DNA from: Hymenobacter sp. YC55
GTDB lineage: Bacteria; Bacteroidota; Bacteroidia; Cytophagales; Hymenobacteraceae
Direction: 5' to 3'
NCBI RefSeq assembly: GCF_029433095.1
Contig: NZ_JARNTX010000001.1
Coordinates: 1,860,001-1,924,000, forward strand
DNA length: 64,000 bases
This document shows positions 1 to 9,079 of the stretch, one piece after another. The position numbers and the translations under genes were made by a program. The first letter of the stretch is position 1. Every line of letters starts with the position of its first letter. The notes beneath the pieces are model-generated. The model worked only from the letters and a program-made list of their open reading frames with translations, had not been told where the DNA came from and ran no database searches.

Positions 1-1
1 C

Positions 2-229
2 CGCATGGGAGCCACTGGCAAAGGCAGCACCATTCAAGTCATCGACATCAAAGGAGTGCCCGTGGATGTAGCTACGGCCCGAAAATGGAATGCTCAAAAG
101 CTGTTGCCCGACTACTACGTAACGCCAGCCTACATAGCAGCTCACCGGGTGAAAGGGTGGTCGGCCAACGGGGAGCTGTTTTTTGCCGTGGGCTCTCAGA
201 AGGATTTGGTGTCGGAAACCGGCTTTTAA
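2..229 (+). CDS. C-terminal fragment of a hypothetical protein (5' end outside the window)
   Basis: The frame is open from base 2 to a TAA at 227-229, so this is probably the tail of a longer gene. An ATG at position 5 would give only 74 residues. The visible part is soluble, with no membrane segment or signal peptide, and ends in Val-Ser-Glu-Thr-Gly-Phe. I recognise no family and propose no function. The M20 peptidase gene follows on the same strand after about 86 bases. Confidence 0.55.
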   Translation, partial: RMGATGKGSTIQVIDIKGVPVDVATARKWNAQKLLPDYYVTPAYIAAHRVKGWSANGELFFAVGSQKDLVSETGF

Positions 230-315
230 GTACGCTGCTACTCGGTTAGCCTAGCTGCGTTTTGCTGGCAGGAGTAGCCTGTATTGTATTCAGCAACCCC
301 GTAAGGCCGCGCACT

Positions 316-1806
316 ATGCTACACCCAACTCACCCGACTACCGACGCAAAACCCAGGTGGCAGCACCAAGCCTTAGCGCAACTCCAACAGCTCGTTGCCT
401 TCCCCAGCGTCAGCACCGACCCCAAGTATGCTGGCGCGGTGCAAGCTTGTGCCCAATGGCTGGCCACACACCTACGGAGCTGCGGACTAGAAGGCGTGCG
501 GATATTCCAAACGCCGCGTCACCCCATTGTGTATGCCGAAAAACTAGTGAGCCCCCGGCGTCCCACGCTGCTTATCTACGGCCACTACGATGTGCAGCCC
601 GTGGAGCCCATTTCTGCCTGGACGGTGCCACCCTTTGGCGGTCTTATTCGCGGCAACAAGCTGTACGGCCGCGGCGCATCCGACGATAAGGGCCAGTTCT
701 TCACCCATATCAAGGCTTTGGAATTGCTGCTAACTGCCCGTCGGCCCTTGCCCCTGAACGTGAAGCTGCTGCTGGAAGGCGAAGAAGAAATTGGTAGTCC
801 TAACCTAGATGCTTTCGTACGCCAACACCAGCGTCTGCTTTGCGCCGATTGGGCAGTGTTGTCGGACACCAACATGATTTCAGCTCAGCAACCTTCGCTC
901 ACCTATGGCTTGCGGGGCTCCTTGGCGGCTGAATTGGAAGTGCGCGGCCCGCAGGCCGAGTTACATTCCGGCATATTCGGCGGGGCCGTGCTAAACCCGT
1001 TGCAGGCGTTGAGTGAGCTAGTGGCCGCCCTGCACGATGCGGACGGCCGCGTAGCTATTCCGGGTTTCTACGAAACAGTAGTGCCGGCATCGGCTGCTGA
1101 GCGGGCGTACTTGCGCCGTCATGGCCCACCCGATGCTCAATTGCTGCGCGAGGCCCAGGTAGAGCAGGGGTGGGGCGAAGGGGGGTACAGCCTTTACGAG
1201 CGTACAACGTTGCGGCCCTCGCTCAGCATTACGGGCCTAAGCGGTGGCTACCAGGGGAAGGGAGTGAAATCGGTGGTGCCACCGTCGGCCAGTGCTAAGC
1301 TGAGCTTCCGGCTGGCGGCAGGGCAAGATCCGCACAAAGTAGAGCAGCAATTGCGAGCCTATCTGCGCCGCATTACGCCCCCGCAAGTGCAAGCCACACT
1401 TCGGAGCCAACTGCACGCGCCGCCCTATACTGTGTCGCCCACGCATCCGGTGATGCAAGCTGCAACCCAGGCCTACGCCGAAGGATTTGGCCGCACTCCG
1501 GTGCTGCAGCGCTCGGGAGGGACCATACCCGTGGTGAGTGTCTTCGAGCAGCGCCTCGGCATTCCGACGGTGCTCATGGGGTTTGGGCTGCCCGACGACC
1601 GAAAGCACGGCCCCGACGAGTACCTGTACCTCCCCAATTTCTGGCGCGGCATCCGCACTAGTTTGGCCTTCCTGCACCGCCTAGGTCAATTCCCTGTCAC
1701 TTCATCTTCAAGGCCATGCTCATCATCGACTGCCACTGCCACGCCGGCAAAGGCGACGGCCTCACCGGCCCCTGGGACACCGACGCACCTCTCGCAGCGT
1801 ATCTGA
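316..1806 (+). CDS. M20 family dipeptidase / metallopeptidase
   Basis: Zinc-dependent exopeptidase of the M20 (ArgE/DapE/carnosinase) family, hydrolysing dipeptides or acylated amino acids. Seen in order: the metal motif YGHYDVQP, then RGASDDKGQ with the bridging Asp, the catalytic Glu pair in LEGEEEIGS, an Asp in LSDTNM, a lid/dimerisation domain starting near LTYGLRGS, and a C-terminal metal-binding stretch around KHGPDEY. The ATG at 316 fits the family better than the TTG at 262 in the same frame. The homologous part ends near FLHRLG; a further roughly 40 Ser/Thr/Pro/Ala-rich residues are read from DNA that also encodes the start of the next gene. The normal stop codon may have been lost. 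Confidence 0.9.
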   Translation: MLHPTHPTTDAKPRWQHQALAQLQQLVAFPSVSTDPKYAGAVQACAQWLATHLRSCGLEGVRIFQTPRHPIVYAEKLVSPRRPTLLIYGHYDVQPVEPISAWTVPPFGGLIRGNKLYGRGASDDKGQFFTHIKALELLLTARRPLPLNVKLLLEGEEEIGSPNLDAFVRQHQRLLCADWAVLSDTNMISAQQPSLTYGLRGSLAAELEVRGPQAELHSGIFGGAVLNPLQALSELVAALHDADGRVAIPGFYETVVPASAAERAYLRRHGPPDAQLLREAQVEQGWGEGGYSLYERTTLRPSLSITGLSGGYQGKGVKSVVPPSASAKLSFRLAAGQDPHKVEQQLRAYLRRITPPQVQATLRSQLHAPPYTVSPTHPVMQAATQAYAEGFGRTPVLQRSGGTIPVVSVFEQRLGIPTVLMGFGLPDDRKHGPDEYLYLPNFWRGIRTSLAFLHRLGQFPVTSSSRPCSSSTATATPAKATASPAPGTPTHLSQRI

Positions 1807-2534
1807 AGTGGGCGCAGGAAGCGGGTATTCAGAAAACTGTGCTGTTTGCTGCCTTCCACTCCGACTATGCCGCGGCCAACCGACAAGTGGCCCAGCTAGT
1901 GCGCCGCAACCCTGAGCGTTTCTACGGCTTTGCCTTTGTGCACGCCCAGCGCGACCGGGGCCGAGTACTGGAAATGGTAGGCACCGCCGTGCAGCAATAT
2001 GGCTTTGTGGGTATCAAGTGCCACCGCTACGACGCCCGCATCAGCCGCGAAATCTGCGATGTAGCCCGCGCCTTCCACCTGCCGGTGCTCTACGACGTGG
2101 TAGGCGAAATATCGGTGGTGGAACTGCTCGGTGAGCAATACCCCGACGTCAACTTCATCATCCCGCATTTGGGCAGTTTCTCCGACGACTGGCGGGCGCA
2201 ATCTGGTCTTATTGATCAGCTCGTGCGCTTTCCCAACATCTACACCGACACCTCGGGGGTGCGCCGCTTCGACATTCTGCAACGTGCCTTCGACCGGGTC
2301 GGGCCCCGCAAATTTCTTTTCGGTTCCGATGGGCCGTGGCTGCACCCTGGCGTCGAATTAAGTAAAGTGGCGGCCCTGCACCTGCCTCTGGAAGATGCCA
2401 AACTCGTACTGGCGGGAAATCTGTTGCGCCTCATCAAGCAAGTGCGCCCCGAACCTGCCCAGCCGCCGCGTATAGCCGTAGCCGCCGTAGTAGCCAACGA
2501 GTGGCGCGACCCGTGGCTACTAGCAAAATCGTGA
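1716..2534 (+). CDS. Amidohydrolase family (TIM-barrel metal-dependent hydrolase)
   Basis: A 272-residue protein of the amidohydrolase-2 type (PF04909), which includes decarboxylases and hydrolases of small carboxylates. It opens with the HxH metal motif in IDCHCHAG. Later metal or active-site segments are GIKCHRYD, the His of IIPHLGS, and GSDGPW near the end, the usual Asp of this fold. There is no signal peptide, so it should be cytoplasmic. Its ATG lies 91 bases inside the upstream peptidase frame, and both are read in the same direction, so they are probably cotranscribed. The substrate cannot be told from sequence. Confidence 0.85.
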   Translation: MLIIDCHCHAGKGDGLTGPWDTDAPLAAYLKWAQEAGIQKTVLFAAFHSDYAAANRQVAQLVRRNPERFYGFAFVHAQRDRGRVLEMVGTAVQQYGFVGIKCHRYDARISREICDVARAFHLPVLYDVVGEISVVELLGEQYPDVNFIIPHLGSFSDDWRAQSGLIDQLVRFPNIYTDTSGVRRFDILQRAFDRVGPRKFLFGSDGPWLHPGVELSKVAALHLPLEDAKLVLAGNLLRLIKQVRPEPAQPPRIAVAAVVANEWRDPWLLAKS

Positions 2535-2575
2535 AGCGAGGTGCGTGAGGCCGTTGCAGAGCGAGCTTCTTGTTT

Positions 2576-2612
2576 TGCTGGCGCACCATGCGCGGGTTGA
2601 ATGGCAAGCTCA
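2576..2612. repeat. Short hairpin-bearing repeat, copy 1
   Basis: A stretch of about 37 bases that closely resembles 11389-11425. Both carry GCTGGCGCA, three variable bases, TGCGC, then a TTGAA motif, and both can fold as GGCGCA/TGCGC(C). It lies between the amidohydrolase and the convergent sigma-54 activator gene. Similarity was judged by eye at roughly 80 percent. Confidence 0.45.
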
Positions 2613-2635
2613 CCCCGCAGCCTTCTTATGTCTGC

Positions 2636-4003
2636 CTAGCTGACTACTTCCCCGCTGCGGCGGTGCATTTGCAAAATTCTTTCGCTGCAGCCTAGGCGGT
2701 GAGCAGCTAGCTTTAAATTGCCGTTTTCGTGCGTGATGGCCACTTTCTTGGCAATTTCTGTTACCTGATCCTTTATTTCTTTGAGGCCCAGGCCCCGGTA
2801 CAGCAAGCTCGTTACACCAATTTCCAGCTCCGGCGTGCCAGGGCCTTCGTTGGTGCCGAAACCGGCGAAATCGGGCCAGTCAGAGCGCGGAATGTCGCCG
2901 AGGGTGATGGGGCCTTCGCCCAGGTGCTTGTTGGCAATGCGGTTGATGAGTTGTTGCAATTCACGCACGTTGCCGGGATAATCGCGCAGCAGCAGAAAGT
3001 CGTACACCTGCCGATCTACGGGTTGCTGAATGTGGTGCTGCTCGCGAAAGAAATGCTCGGCTAGTACTACAATGTCTTCTTTTCGCTCGCGCAGGGGCGG
3101 CAGATGGCAGGTCCAGCCGGAAATCCGGTAGTACAAGTCCTGCCGAAATCTGCCCTTGCGGACTTCTTCGGCCAAGTCGCGGTTGGTAGCACTTACCAGC
3201 CGGAAGCTGGCTTGCCGCCAGGTGTTGCTGCCCACCCGCTTATAAGTGCCTTCCTGCAGCGCCCGCAGTAGCTCCGCCTGCAAGGGCAGGGGCAGTTCCC
3301 CTAGCTCATCCAGAAACAACGTGCCTTCGTGGGCCAGCGCCAGGGCGCCGTCGCGGGTGCTGATGGCGTTGGTGAAGGCGCCCTTCTCGTGCCCAAACAA
3401 CTCACTGCCCGACAAGCCCGGAATTAGGTTGGTACAGTCCACTACCACACAGTCGCGCTTGGTGGGCCGGGGGTCGAGGCGATGTATCTCCTGAGCCACC
3501 AGCTCTTTGCCGGTGCCACTTTCGCCCATAATCAACACTTGGCAGTTGGAGAGCGACATATCCACGAGCTGCCGTAGCGTGTTGATCCAGCACTTGCTGC
3601 GGCCCACTAAGCGCTGCTGCAGGTCCATAACTTTTTCCTCCAACACCTGCCAGTAGGCCAGCCGCGAAGCCACAATCTGCACGGGCTTCTCCACCTCAAA
3701 CCAAGCAAATACCTCGGCCGCGCCGCTGCGCAGCAGCGCCCAGGTGCTCGTACTGGCCAGCCGCCCCACCGACACGGCAATAATGCGGGTGTCGGAATAG
3801 TAGCTAAAAGAATCCATGGCTTCCTGAACTTCCGCGAGCTTGGAGTCTTGGTCCAGGAAAATAATACCCGCGCCGGTGGGTACGTCGTTCAGGTGCAAGG
3901 CCGCTAACTCGATACCGCTAGCTTCCAACTGCCCGATAATATCGGCCAGCAGCCCATGCTGATGCGTGAAGGTTTGAAACCACACAGTCGATTCGAAGTC
4001 CAT
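2636..4003 (-). CDS. Sigma-54-dependent transcriptional activator with degenerate receiver-like N-terminus
   Basis: AAA+ enhancer-binding protein that remodels sigma-54 RNA polymerase. Seen: Walker A GESGTGKE (about residues 160-167), the sigma-54 contact loop GAFTNA (about 208-213), Walker B LFLDE (about 229-233), an arginine-finger region RFRQDLYYR, and a C-terminal Fis-like helix-turn-helix near LAAHRLGCSERIL. The first 120 residues have a receiver-like pattern but no clear phospho-acceptor acidic cluster, so input may not be phosphorylation. The usual loop is GAFTGA; Asn replaces the second Gly. The ATG at 4003 is preferred over a TTG at 4024. No convincing -24/-12 promoter was found nearby, so its targets are unknown. 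Confidence 0.88.
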   Translation of the reverse strand: MDFESTVWFQTFTHQHGLLADIIGQLEASGIELAALHLNDVPTGAGIIFLDQDSKLAEVQEAMDSFSYYSDTRIIAVSVGRLASTSTWALLRSGAAEVFAWFEVEKPVQIVASRLAYWQVLEEKVMDLQQRLVGRSKCWINTLRQLVDMSLSNCQVLIMGESGTGKELVAQEIHRLDPRPTKRDCVVVDCTNLIPGLSGSELFGHEKGAFTNAISTRDGALALAHEGTLFLDELGELPLPLQAELLRALQEGTYKRVGSNTWRQASFRLVSATNRDLAEEVRKGRFRQDLYYRISGWTCHLPPLRERKEDIVVLAEHFFREQHHIQQPVDRQVYDFLLLRDYPGNVRELQQLINRIANKHLGEGPITLGDIPRSDWPDFAGFGTNEGPGTPELEIGVTSLLYRGLGLKEIKDQVTEIAKKVAITHENGNLKLAAHRLGCSERILQMHRRSGEVVS

Positions 4004-4339
4004 AACGACGGTAGTTTGATACAACAGATTCCGGCCGAATGCGCCGCCAAATCTTTAGAAATAGTAACCCACCTCAATTGCCAACCCAACCCCGGCTGAA
4101 GTGCCGAGCCGCCCGATACTGTTAACTTTCTAGATGGATACGAAGCTAAATAGTAGCGTTATGCAATACTATCGCATGATCATGTAGTGCTTGATTTCGA
4201 GGCCTACTTGCGCCCCTGCGGCGAGGACAAGCAGCAATGCAGTGACCCATTGTGAGGCTAAAAACAGGGTAGCCTATAAAAGCAACATCCCGCACTTTAG
4301 TAACTAAAGGCGGGATGCAGGAACTAGGTTAAGCAAGGG
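4004..4339. other. Gene-free stretch upstream of the sigma-54 activator
   Basis: About 335 bases with no credible gene. It should contain the promoter of the activator (minus strand, near 4010-4150), the palindrome CATGATCATG at 4175-4184, and the terminator hairpin of the outer-membrane receptor gene near 4286-4317. I see no tRNA or riboswitch pattern. Confidence 0.5.
4286..4317 (-). terminator. Rho-independent terminator of the outer-membrane receptor gene
   Basis: Inverted repeat CATCCCGC / GCGGGATG (4286-4293 and 4310-4317) continued by CTTTAG / CTAAAG around a TAA loop, with one bulged A. On the minus strand it lies about 25 bases past the receptor stop codon and is followed by a T-rich run. 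Confidence 0.7.
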
Positions 4340-6787
4340 CTATTGACCAGCCGCGCGACGTTTCTCGTCCTCGGCTCCGGTGGAGCGTTTGCGGTTGGGA
4401 GCTACTTCGTTGCTGCCAAAACGGTAGCCAAACGAGATAGTGCCCACGCGCGTATCCTGGGTGCGGCGTAGGTTTTCGTTGAACACAACATAGCGCGAAG
4501 TGGAACGCACCGGAGCCGTGTACAACAGGTCGGTGCCATTGAGCCGCAGCGTGCCGCGGCCCGCCAGTACTGTTTTTTGGATGCCCACTGATAACTGCCC
4601 GAATGAGCGAACAATCTGAAAGCCATATCGCTCGCGCGAGTTGTAGCTACCGTTCAAGTCAGCCGACCAGCCTTTGCCCCAGCTAAACGAATTATTGGCG
4701 CTCAAGATGGCACCTACCTGGCCTGGCAGCGTGGCGGAGCCTTCGAAAGTACCGTTGAAATAGACATAAAACAGCTCGGCATCAGCGTACAGGTGCCACC
4801 ACTTGGTGGGCGCGAGAGGAGCCGTTACGGTAAAGGCGTAATAGTGCTCGGCCTGCACATTTTCGTTGGTCAATTTTACCAGTCCATTGTCATCGAGCTG
4901 ATACACGAACAGAATCGGGTTATCGGTATAAGCGTAGCTCAGGCCGGTGGTTAGCTTGTTATACGTATGCGTCAGCTCGGCTTTGTAGCTGCTTTGCGGC
5001 CGCAAGTAGGGGTTGCCGGCCTGATACGTAGTGGGGTCGATATAGAAACGAAACGGATTGAGCTGGTTGTAAGTGGGGCGGTCGAGGCGGCGGCTTAGCG
5101 AGAAACCCATTTCGTGTGTTTCAGAAATAGTGCGCAGCAGACTTAGGTTGGGGAAAAGCTGCAAGTAGTGCCGGTCGAAGTTTTGGTCGCCCTGAGTTTG
5201 CCGGCCAGTGGCATTGGTTTGCTCGGCCCGTAAGCCAGCCGTAACCGTCAGCTTAGGCCCGGTGTGGCTTAGCGTGGCATAAGCCGCATTGATGTTTTCG
5301 CGGTAGCGGAAGCCATTTGATTGATTGGGGTCTCGGGCAATCTGACCATCGATGGTATTGTAAAACACCACGTCGTTGTCGGAGCGAACCCAACTGGCTT
5401 TAACACCAGCCTCGGCGCGCATTCCGTTTGGTAGGGGCCGCACGTAATCTGCCTTTGCCGAATAAATAGTAAGCGCGCCATCTTGGTTGCCAGTCAGTAA
5501 CCTTGGGCTCTGCTGAGGAAACTCATAGGTAGTGGCCAAAGACAGGTCCCGGTTGGTACCGTAGCGGGCCAAATCGGTGTCGATCGTTAGCTCGGGGGTG
5601 CCAGCCGAATCAGGACGGAAGGTGTGCCGCAGTGTTACGTTGCCAGCCACATTGGGAGTGCGTACCTCACTTAGCGTGCGGGCTGAATAGCGTTGTGTTT
5701 CCGTGTTGGTGTCATCGAAAAACACCGAGCGATTGGTGCCATCAACCGGCAAACGGCTGGCAAGGCCACTCACGACAGCCCCAACTGTGGTGCTTTTGCT
5801 AACGGTATAGTCAATGCCCGTCCGCCAGGTGTGCGACTCCAAGTCGACGCGCCGTCCATTGTATTGGGTTGTGCGCAACGTCAGGAACCCATCCGAGAAG
5901 TACTGCCGGTCGAAGGCTAGGTTCTGGAAGCCGTTTCGCTTCGTGTAGGCATAGCTGCCATACAGATTGAGCGCCTTGCTCCGGTGGTTGAGCGAGAGGT
6001 CGGTAGTGAATTTGCCATACTGGCCTCGGCCGTAGCTGGCGTTGGCGCTGCCGTTGGTGCCGAAGTGTATGTCTTTCTTGAGGTTGATGGCAATAATACC
6101 GGCCCCGCCCTGCGCATCGTACTTGGCGGGTGGGTTGGTAATAAGCTCGATGCTGCGTACTTGCTCGGCTGGTAAAGAGCGGAGCAGCGTAGCGAGTTCA
6201 GTACCAGTTAGAGGCACCCGCTTGCCGTCGAGCAGCACCAGCAAGCCTTGTTTGCCGCGCAGAGCCAGATTATCGTTGCCATTGACGGCCACACCGGGGG
6301 CTCGGCTTAGTACATCGAGCGTTGTGTTGCCACTGGCTAGGCTGCTGTTTTCTACGTTCACCACGGTACGGTCGGGCAGACGCTCAAACAGTGGTTTCTG
6401 GCCAGTTACAGTTACTCCTTTGAGTTGTACAGCACTAGCCGCAAGAGTAAGGGTAAGCGCTGGTGCAGCTACCTCCGAAACGTCGAGTGGCCCGAGCCAC
6501 ACCCGGTTGTAGCCTAGCTGCACGCCCGAAATCAAGTAGCGCCCCGGTAGGGCAGGAGCCAGAGAAAAACGTCCTTGCGGGTCGCTGAATTCAGTTTTTA
6601 CCGCTACCGAATCGAGGGCCCGATGCAGCGTAATGGTAGCGCCTTCTACGGTTGCACCAGTACTGGCACGAACAACGCCCGAAACCGGAGCGGGTTGGCC
6701 TTGAGCTACTAACGGGTAAATCGGTAGAAAAAGCACCACCGTCAACAAAGAAAACCATCCCGACGAGCGGGCAAAATCAAAAAGCAT
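4340..6787 (-). CDS. TonB-dependent receptor-like outer membrane beta-barrel protein
   Basis: About 815 residues with an N-terminal signal peptide (hydrophobic run through LLTVVLFLPIYPLVAQ), a carboxypeptidase-regulatory-like domain (roughly 30-115, with the pattern GVVRASTGATVEGATITL), a TonB plug (around 135-225, with DVLSRAPGV and LDGKRVPL), and a long beta-barrel of the OMP_b-brl_3 type ending in ISFGYRFGSNE. It should sit in the outer membrane and take up or bind a ligand using TonB energy. The ATG at 6787 is preferred over the in-frame GTG at 6793. No SusD-like partner is adjacent, so the substrate cannot be inferred. A terminator hairpin follows the stop. Confidence 0.88.
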   Translation of the reverse strand: MLFDFARSSGWFSLLTVVLFLPIYPLVAQGQPAPVSGVVRASTGATVEGATITLHRALDSVAVKTEFSDPQGRFSLAPALPGRYLISGVQLGYNRVWLGPLDVSEVAAPALTLTLAASAVQLKGVTVTGQKPLFERLPDRTVVNVENSSLASGNTTLDVLSRAPGVAVNGNDNLALRGKQGLLVLLDGKRVPLTGTELATLLRSLPAEQVRSIELITNPPAKYDAQGGAGIIAINLKKDIHFGTNGSANASYGRGQYGKFTTDLSLNHRSKALNLYGSYAYTKRNGFQNLAFDRQYFSDGFLTLRTTQYNGRRVDLESHTWRTGIDYTVSKSTTVGAVVSGLASRLPVDGTNRSVFFDDTNTETQRYSARTLSEVRTPNVAGNVTLRHTFRPDSAGTPELTIDTDLARYGTNRDLSLATTYEFPQQSPRLLTGNQDGALTIYSAKADYVRPLPNGMRAEAGVKASWVRSDNDVVFYNTIDGQIARDPNQSNGFRYRENINAAYATLSHTGPKLTVTAGLRAEQTNATGRQTQGDQNFDRHYLQLFPNLSLLRTISETHEMGFSLSRRLDRPTYNQLNPFRFYIDPTTYQAGNPYLRPQSSYKAELTHTYNKLTTGLSYAYTDNPILFVYQLDDNGLVKLTNENVQAEHYYAFTVTAPLAPTKWWHLYADAELFYVYFNGTFEGSATLPGQVGAILSANNSFSWGKGWSADLNGSYNSRERYGFQIVRSFGQLSVGIQKTVLAGRGTLRLNGTDLLYTAPVRSTSRYVVFNENLRRTQDTRVGTISFGYRFGSNEVAPNRKRSTGAEDEKRRAAGQ

Positions 6788-7116
6788 GAGCACTTCCCGT
6801 TGAATGAAAACTCGGAGCGTGCAACCGGTGTGGTAGTAGGAGCATGAAGCGCACTATTTACGCTTTCGCAAGTAGTAAGAACAAAGAGGCGTACTTGTTC
6901 AGTTACCTTGAGTTAGAATGCAAAATACTTGAAAAAGTGGAGGAAAGATAGGTATATCATCACTAAAACAGTGTAGCAACAGATAATTATTGTAAAAACT
7001 AACTTGTCGGCTTGAACAACTTATAAGGCCAGGAAAAGTTGCAATGGCCGGGGTACCCACGAAAAGACCCTCGCTGTTGAGCAAGGGTCTCGTCGAATTT
7101 AAGCTAGCAAATAAGT
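6788..7116. other. Gene-free stretch upstream of the outer-membrane receptor gene
   Basis: About 330 bases, AT-rich between roughly 6890 and 7030. It holds the terminator of the aminotransferase gene (7065-7090) and presumably the promoter of the receptor gene, both reading to the left. I could not assign promoter elements with confidence. Confidence 0.5.
7065..7090 (-). terminator. Rho-independent terminator of the aminotransferase gene
   Basis: Stem AGACCCT / AGGGTCT (7065-7071 and 7084-7090) continued by GCT / AGC around the loop GTTG. On the minus strand it is followed by TTTTC, about 27 bases after the stop codon. Confidence 0.7.
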
Positions 7117-8373
7117 TTACCGCAAAGCTTGCAAAGCTGCCTGTAACCGGGGCAGTGCCGCCTCAATGGACTCTAACGAGGCGCCACCCACCGACATCCG
7201 AAACCAAGGCGCTGTATCCGAGGTGCCGAAGGCGCTGAAAGGCACCAAAGCTAGCCGGGCCTCTTTGATAAGGTAAAAGGTTAAGTCTTTGGTGGTGGCT
7301 AGCACTTGCCCGTCGGGAGTGGTTTTGCCGAGCACGTCGAGGCGGGCTGTGAGGTAAATAGCGCCCATCGGTACCATGGAGTCAACGGGCAAGCCCTGGC
7401 TTTTCAGATTCTGCAACCCGTTGTGCAGGGTATCGAGGCTGTGCTGAATCTTGGTTTTAAACTGCGCCATGAAAGCGTCTACTTCGGTTGCTTGGGGCAG
7501 GTACTTCGCCGTGGCAACCTGCTCGGCCTTCGGTGCCCAGGCGCCTACGTGGCCCAGAATCGACTTCATTTTGTCGATGACATTGGCCGGCCCAAACGCA
7601 TATCCCACGCGCACGCCAGTAGCTGCCAAGCACTTCGAAATGCCGTCGATGTAAATGACGTAGTCGCGTAGTTCGGGGCGCAGGTTTACGGGGTCGAAGT
7701 GCTCGGTCTCGCCGAAGGTTAGCATCCAGTAAATCTGGTCGTAGAGCAGGTAAAGCGGTTTTTCGCCGGGCTGGCGGCGCTGATTTTCGGCCAGCACCAG
7801 GTCGCAGATTTCCAGCAGGTTCTGGCGCGAGAACACAGTGCCCGTAGGGTTAAGCGGCGAGCACAGGGCTAGCAGTGTCGCCCCTGGTAAGTGCGGGGCC
7901 AACTCGGCAGCCGTAGGCATAAAGTTGTTTTCGGGCAGGGTTTCCACCATCACGGGCTCGGCGCCGGAGAGGTGGCAATAGTGGTTGTTGTTCCAGCTAG
8001 GCACCGGAAATACCACCCGGTCGCCGGGGTCGATGAGGGCGAGGTAGGTGGCATAGATGAGGGGGCGGGAGCCGCCGGCCACCAGCACATCGTTGGGCGA
8101 ATACTCTAGGCCCAGGCGCTGCTTGGTGAAGGTGGTTGCGGCTTCGCGCAGGGCAGCCATGCCGTTGGCCGGGGGGTAGTTGGTGTTGCCGGCCTGGTAG
8201 GCTTCGGTGATTTCCGTTTGAAATTCCGCGGGAATCGGGAAAATAGTGGGGTCAAAGTCGCCAATGGTGAGGTTGCAAATCTGCTCCCCCTTACGAATCA
8301 TGTCGTTTACTTCATTGCCAATTTTGATGATTTCGGAGCCGATAAGGCTGCCTGCCATTCGCGAAACTTGCAT
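7117..8373 (-). CDS. Pyridoxal-phosphate aminotransferase, class I
   Basis: A fold-type I PLP enzyme of about 418 residues, the normal size for class I/II aminotransferases (aspartate, tyrosine and related). Seen: TNYPPANGMAALREA, the cofactor-phosphate segment AGGSRPLIYA, the Asn of LCSPLNPTGTVF, the Tyr of LYDQIYWM, the Schiff-base Lys in DGISKCLAATGVRVGY, and the C-terminal substrate Arg near PWFRMSVG. The ATG at 8373 is chosen; an earlier in-frame start would add about 20 untypical residues. The gene stands alone, so the amino-acid substrate is open. Confidence 0.88.
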   Translation of the reverse strand: MQVSRMAGSLIGSEIIKIGNEVNDMIRKGEQICNLTIGDFDPTIFPIPAEFQTEITEAYQAGNTNYPPANGMAALREAATTFTKQRLGLEYSPNDVLVAGGSRPLIYATYLALIDPGDRVVFPVPSWNNNHYCHLSGAEPVMVETLPENNFMPTAAELAPHLPGATLLALCSPLNPTGTVFSRQNLLEICDLVLAENQRRQPGEKPLYLLYDQIYWMLTFGETEHFDPVNLRPELRDYVIYIDGISKCLAATGVRVGYAFGPANVIDKMKSILGHVGAWAPKAEQVATAKYLPQATEVDAFMAQFKTKIQHSLDTLHNGLQNLKSQGLPVDSMVPMGAIYLTARLDVLGKTTPDGQVLATTKDLTFYLIKEARLALVPFSAFGTSDTAPWFRMSVGGASLESIEAALPRLQAALQALR

Positions 8374-8550
8374 GAGAAAAGGTGTTATGGTCGGGCAAAT
8401 GTACGCCCGATGTGCATAGCGAAGCCAAAGCAAAACGCCTTAGCTCTCGTTCTAACCAGTAACAGGGGCCGGAGTTATAGAGTGCGCAAACCGATAAAGA
8501 ACCGAGAGAAACCGGCTTTGCGTAAACTTGCGCTTTCAACCCTGCTGCTC

Positions 8551-8985
8551 ATGCCTGTTCCAGTGCTTGAAATTTCAATTCCTACCCTTGCGGCCTTGCC
8601 TGCTGCTGCCGCTCAGGTGCGTGAGGCTATCCAAGGCCACTCCATTATCTGTTTTGAAGGCGAAATGGGCGCCGGCAAAACCACGTTTATTAAGGCCTTG
8701 TGCGAGACGCTAGGCGTACCGGGGCGCGACGTTAGCAGCCCAACCTTCGCCCTTGTCAACGAATACCGCGACGCCGACGACCAGCCAATTTTCCACTTCG
8801 ATTTCTACCGCCTCGACTCGCCAGCCGAAGCTGAGCAACTTGGTGCGGTAGAGTACTTCGATTCTGGCTATCTTTGCCTCATAGAGTGGCCCAGCCGCAT
8901 TGAGCCCCTTTTACCTTCCAACCGACTACTTATCCGACTCACCGTTACTGGCGACGAGTCGAGAGAACTAACGATTACAAGCTGA
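8551..8985 (+). CDS. tsaE: tRNA threonylcarbamoyladenosine biosynthesis ATPase TsaE
   Basis: A P-loop ATPase of 144 residues that works with TsaB and TsaD to make t6A at position 37 of ANN-decoding tRNAs, in the cytoplasm. The Walker A motif GEMGAGKT is at residues 37-44, followed by the family motifs SSPTFALVNEY and FHFDFYRL, and IEWPSRIE near the end. Its length is typical. The ATG at 8551 is chosen because residues encoded further upstream, although in frame, have no family counterpart. Alanine dehydrogenase follows on the same strand after 94 bases. Confidence 0.92.
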   Translation: MPVPVLEISIPTLAALPAAAAQVREAIQGHSIICFEGEMGAGKTTFIKALCETLGVPGRDVSSPTFALVNEYRDADDQPIFHFDFYRLDSPAEAEQLGAVEYFDSGYLCLIEWPSRIEPLLPSNRLLIRLTVTGDESRELTITS

Positions 8986-9079
8986 AGATGTTGAATTGTC
9001 TGCTGGTGCTGATGGCAAGGGTGGACGTAGACAGTGCCGCTGACTTGTAGTTGTTGATTCTCGGTTTTTACTTGAAAAA

